The position numbers were made by a program, and so were the translations under genes. The notes under the pieces are model-generated. The model saw only the letters and a list, made by a program, of their open reading frames with translations, was not told the DNA's origin and searched no databases. Below, in pieces: positions 63,245-64,000 of a stretch of DNA of 64,000 nucleotides. Within the stretch, counting starts at the first letter, position 1; the number at the start of each line of letters is the position of its first letter. This stretch comes from Bacteroidota bacterium (GTDB lineage Bacteria > Bacteroidota > Bacteroidia > Chitinophagales > Chitinophagaceae), in NCBI GenBank assembly GCA_947460595.1, contig CANHGS010000003.1:1-64000 (forward strand), in the 5' to 3' direction.

Positions 63245-64000
63245 CTATTTATTATTTAGCATTAAATCTGCTAGTTGAGTAAAACTTGTTGATGGGTACC
63301 AACCTAATTTATTAATAGTTTGAGGATTGCTAACAAGGATGTCATACTGCTTTTCAAAATTGCTATTAATAATACAATGATCCATCCAACTTCTATTAAC
63401 TGTATTAAAGCAATAAGTTAACCAGTCTTCAATACTATATGAAATACCTGTACCAATTATAGCCTCAAAAACTGAATCTTGGTTTACTAAAGTCCAAACT
63501 GCTTCAACAAAATCACCGGCAAATCCAAATTCTTTACGAACTTTTACATTTCCAATTTCAAACTTAAGGTTCTGTTGATGTGATATATTTTGAATATACC
63601 TTATAATTTTTTGGTTTATGTGAACTTCTGAACGAAGGGGGCTATCATGGTTAAAGAAATAACCAATATAGACATGCAGATTAAATTTATCTCTAAAATA
63701 TCTAGCGGAGTAAACAGATTGTATTCTGGAAATTGCATAAGGACTACTAGCAAAAAATTCAGTGTCTATATCTATTGGATTACCGTCATTTCTAAATTGT
63801 AATGCACTGCCCGAAAGGAATATTTTTGAAGAAGGAGAATAAAGGCGTGCTGCTTCAAGAATATTGAAGGTTCCAGTACCGATTGTATCATTATTTTCAA
63901 AAATATGAATATGACTGGTAGAAGATACTGCTGCAAAATGGAAAATATAATCCGGAAGATGTTGTTTAATTAAGGTTGAGACAAATAAATAGTCACTAAC
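63245..64000 (-). CDS. GDP-mannose 4,6-dehydratase-like SDR, 3' part (start beyond window)
   Basis: An open minus-strand frame of 251 codons ending in TAG at 63245-63247 and running off the right edge. It looks like the GMD/GDP-sugar SDR group: PDYIFHFAAVSSTSH, GTFNILEAAR, SSPYAISR, GYFFNHDSPLRSEVH and VRKEFGFAGDFVEAVW. In the active-site motif the usual YxxxK is YAISR (Tyr codon 63737-63739, Arg codon 63725-63727), and the Ser/Thr-Ser-Glu motif before it is SGSALQ. So it lacks the canonical Lys. The N-terminal NAD loop is outside. It may be an altered reductase or a non-catalytic SDR. Confidence 0.8.
   Translation of the reverse strand, partial: VSDYLFVSTLIKQHLPDYIFHFAAVSSTSHIHIFENNDTIGTGTFNILEAARLYSPSSKIFLSGSALQFRNDGNPIDIDTEFFASSPYAISRIQSVYSARYFRDKFNLHVYIGYFFNHDSPLRSEVHINQKIIRYIQNISHQQNLKFEIGNVKVRKEFGFAGDFVEAVWTLVNQDSVFEAIIGTGISYSIEDWLTYCFNTVNRSWMDHCIINSNFEKQYDILVSNPQTINKLGWYPSTSFTQLADLMLNNK

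Larger units (their letters stand above)
25886..64000 (-). other. Large AT-rich glycan biosynthesis locus (right end open)
   Basis: All genes from here to the right edge run on the minus strand, and almost all concern lipid-linked glycan synthesis: initiator, phosphatase, polymerase, about 25 glycosyltransferases, acetylation, methylation and GDP-sugar enzymes. Overlaps of 1-13 bases recur at many junctions, pointing to long coupled transcripts. Larger gaps at 27017-27217 and 36119-36296 may hold promoters. No flippase, ABC transporter, tyrosine kinase or outer-membrane exporter gene was seen. The AT-richness and non-ATG starts suggest acquisition by transfer, which is inference. Confidence 0.8.

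Overview
The window is bacterial chromosome from a member of the Bacteroidota, probably a Chitinophagaceae-like lineage (inference). The reasons are: PorE-like proteins combining TPR, PD40 and OmpA domains; a GldK-like lipoprotein; a candidate promoter matching the Bacteroidota -7 element TAnnTTTG; very few Shine-Dalgarno sites; and low GC. No rRNA, transposase, CRISPR array or phage gene was found.

Left part (1 to about 17.1 kb) has moderate GC and mixed housekeeping and accessory genes. In order: the end of an S9 peptidase, a cell-wall amidase, a Tat-exported sugar isomerase-like protein, a MarR regulator with a long acyl-CoA dehydrogenase, a membrane GT2 glycosyltransferase, a 30-residue membrane peptide too short for routine gene calling, an O-antigen ligase-like protein with a Wzz-like protein, an Lrp/AsnC regulator, a GapN-type aldehyde dehydrogenase, two signalling proteins (a PAS histidine kinase and a membrane PAS protein that stops after its DHp domain) and an acetylxylan esterase. 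Between the Lrp gene and the dehydrogenase (about 10.15-10.40 kb) lies an RNA gene with its own promoter and terminator. It folds by hand into a class II tRNA cloverleaf whose variable arm is replaced by a rod-like insert of about 96 nt. This is the most unusual object in the window.

Middle part (17.1-25.9 kb) is visibly more AT-rich. It holds a small exported protein, a YdcF-like protein, and a minus-strand block of a GldK-like lipoprotein, a PAP2-fold protein with mutated catalytic motifs, and two paralogous TPR/PD40 proteins. Only one paralogue has a regulatory-like domain and a peptidoglycan-binding OmpA domain, but both end in the same domain of about 105 residues. They sit directly against the glycan genes.

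Right part (25.9-64 kb, continuing past the edge) is one long minus-strand glycan locus. It has a WecA-like initiating transferase, a CpsB/YwqE-type phosphatase, a Wzy-like polymerase, about 25 glycosyltransferases (GT2, GT4, GT6, GT9, GT11, GT39-like, GT61, CgeB-like, WbsX), a WcaF-like acetyltransferase, methyltransferases, a GDP-mannose 3,5-epimerase homologue, other SDR enzymes and a PhyH oxygenase. Many genes overlap by 1-11 nt, so translation is likely coupled. Adjacent GT11 and GT6 genes suggest a glycan end resembling ABO blood-group antigens. No flippase, ABC exporter or tyrosine kinase is present, so export genes must lie elsewhere.
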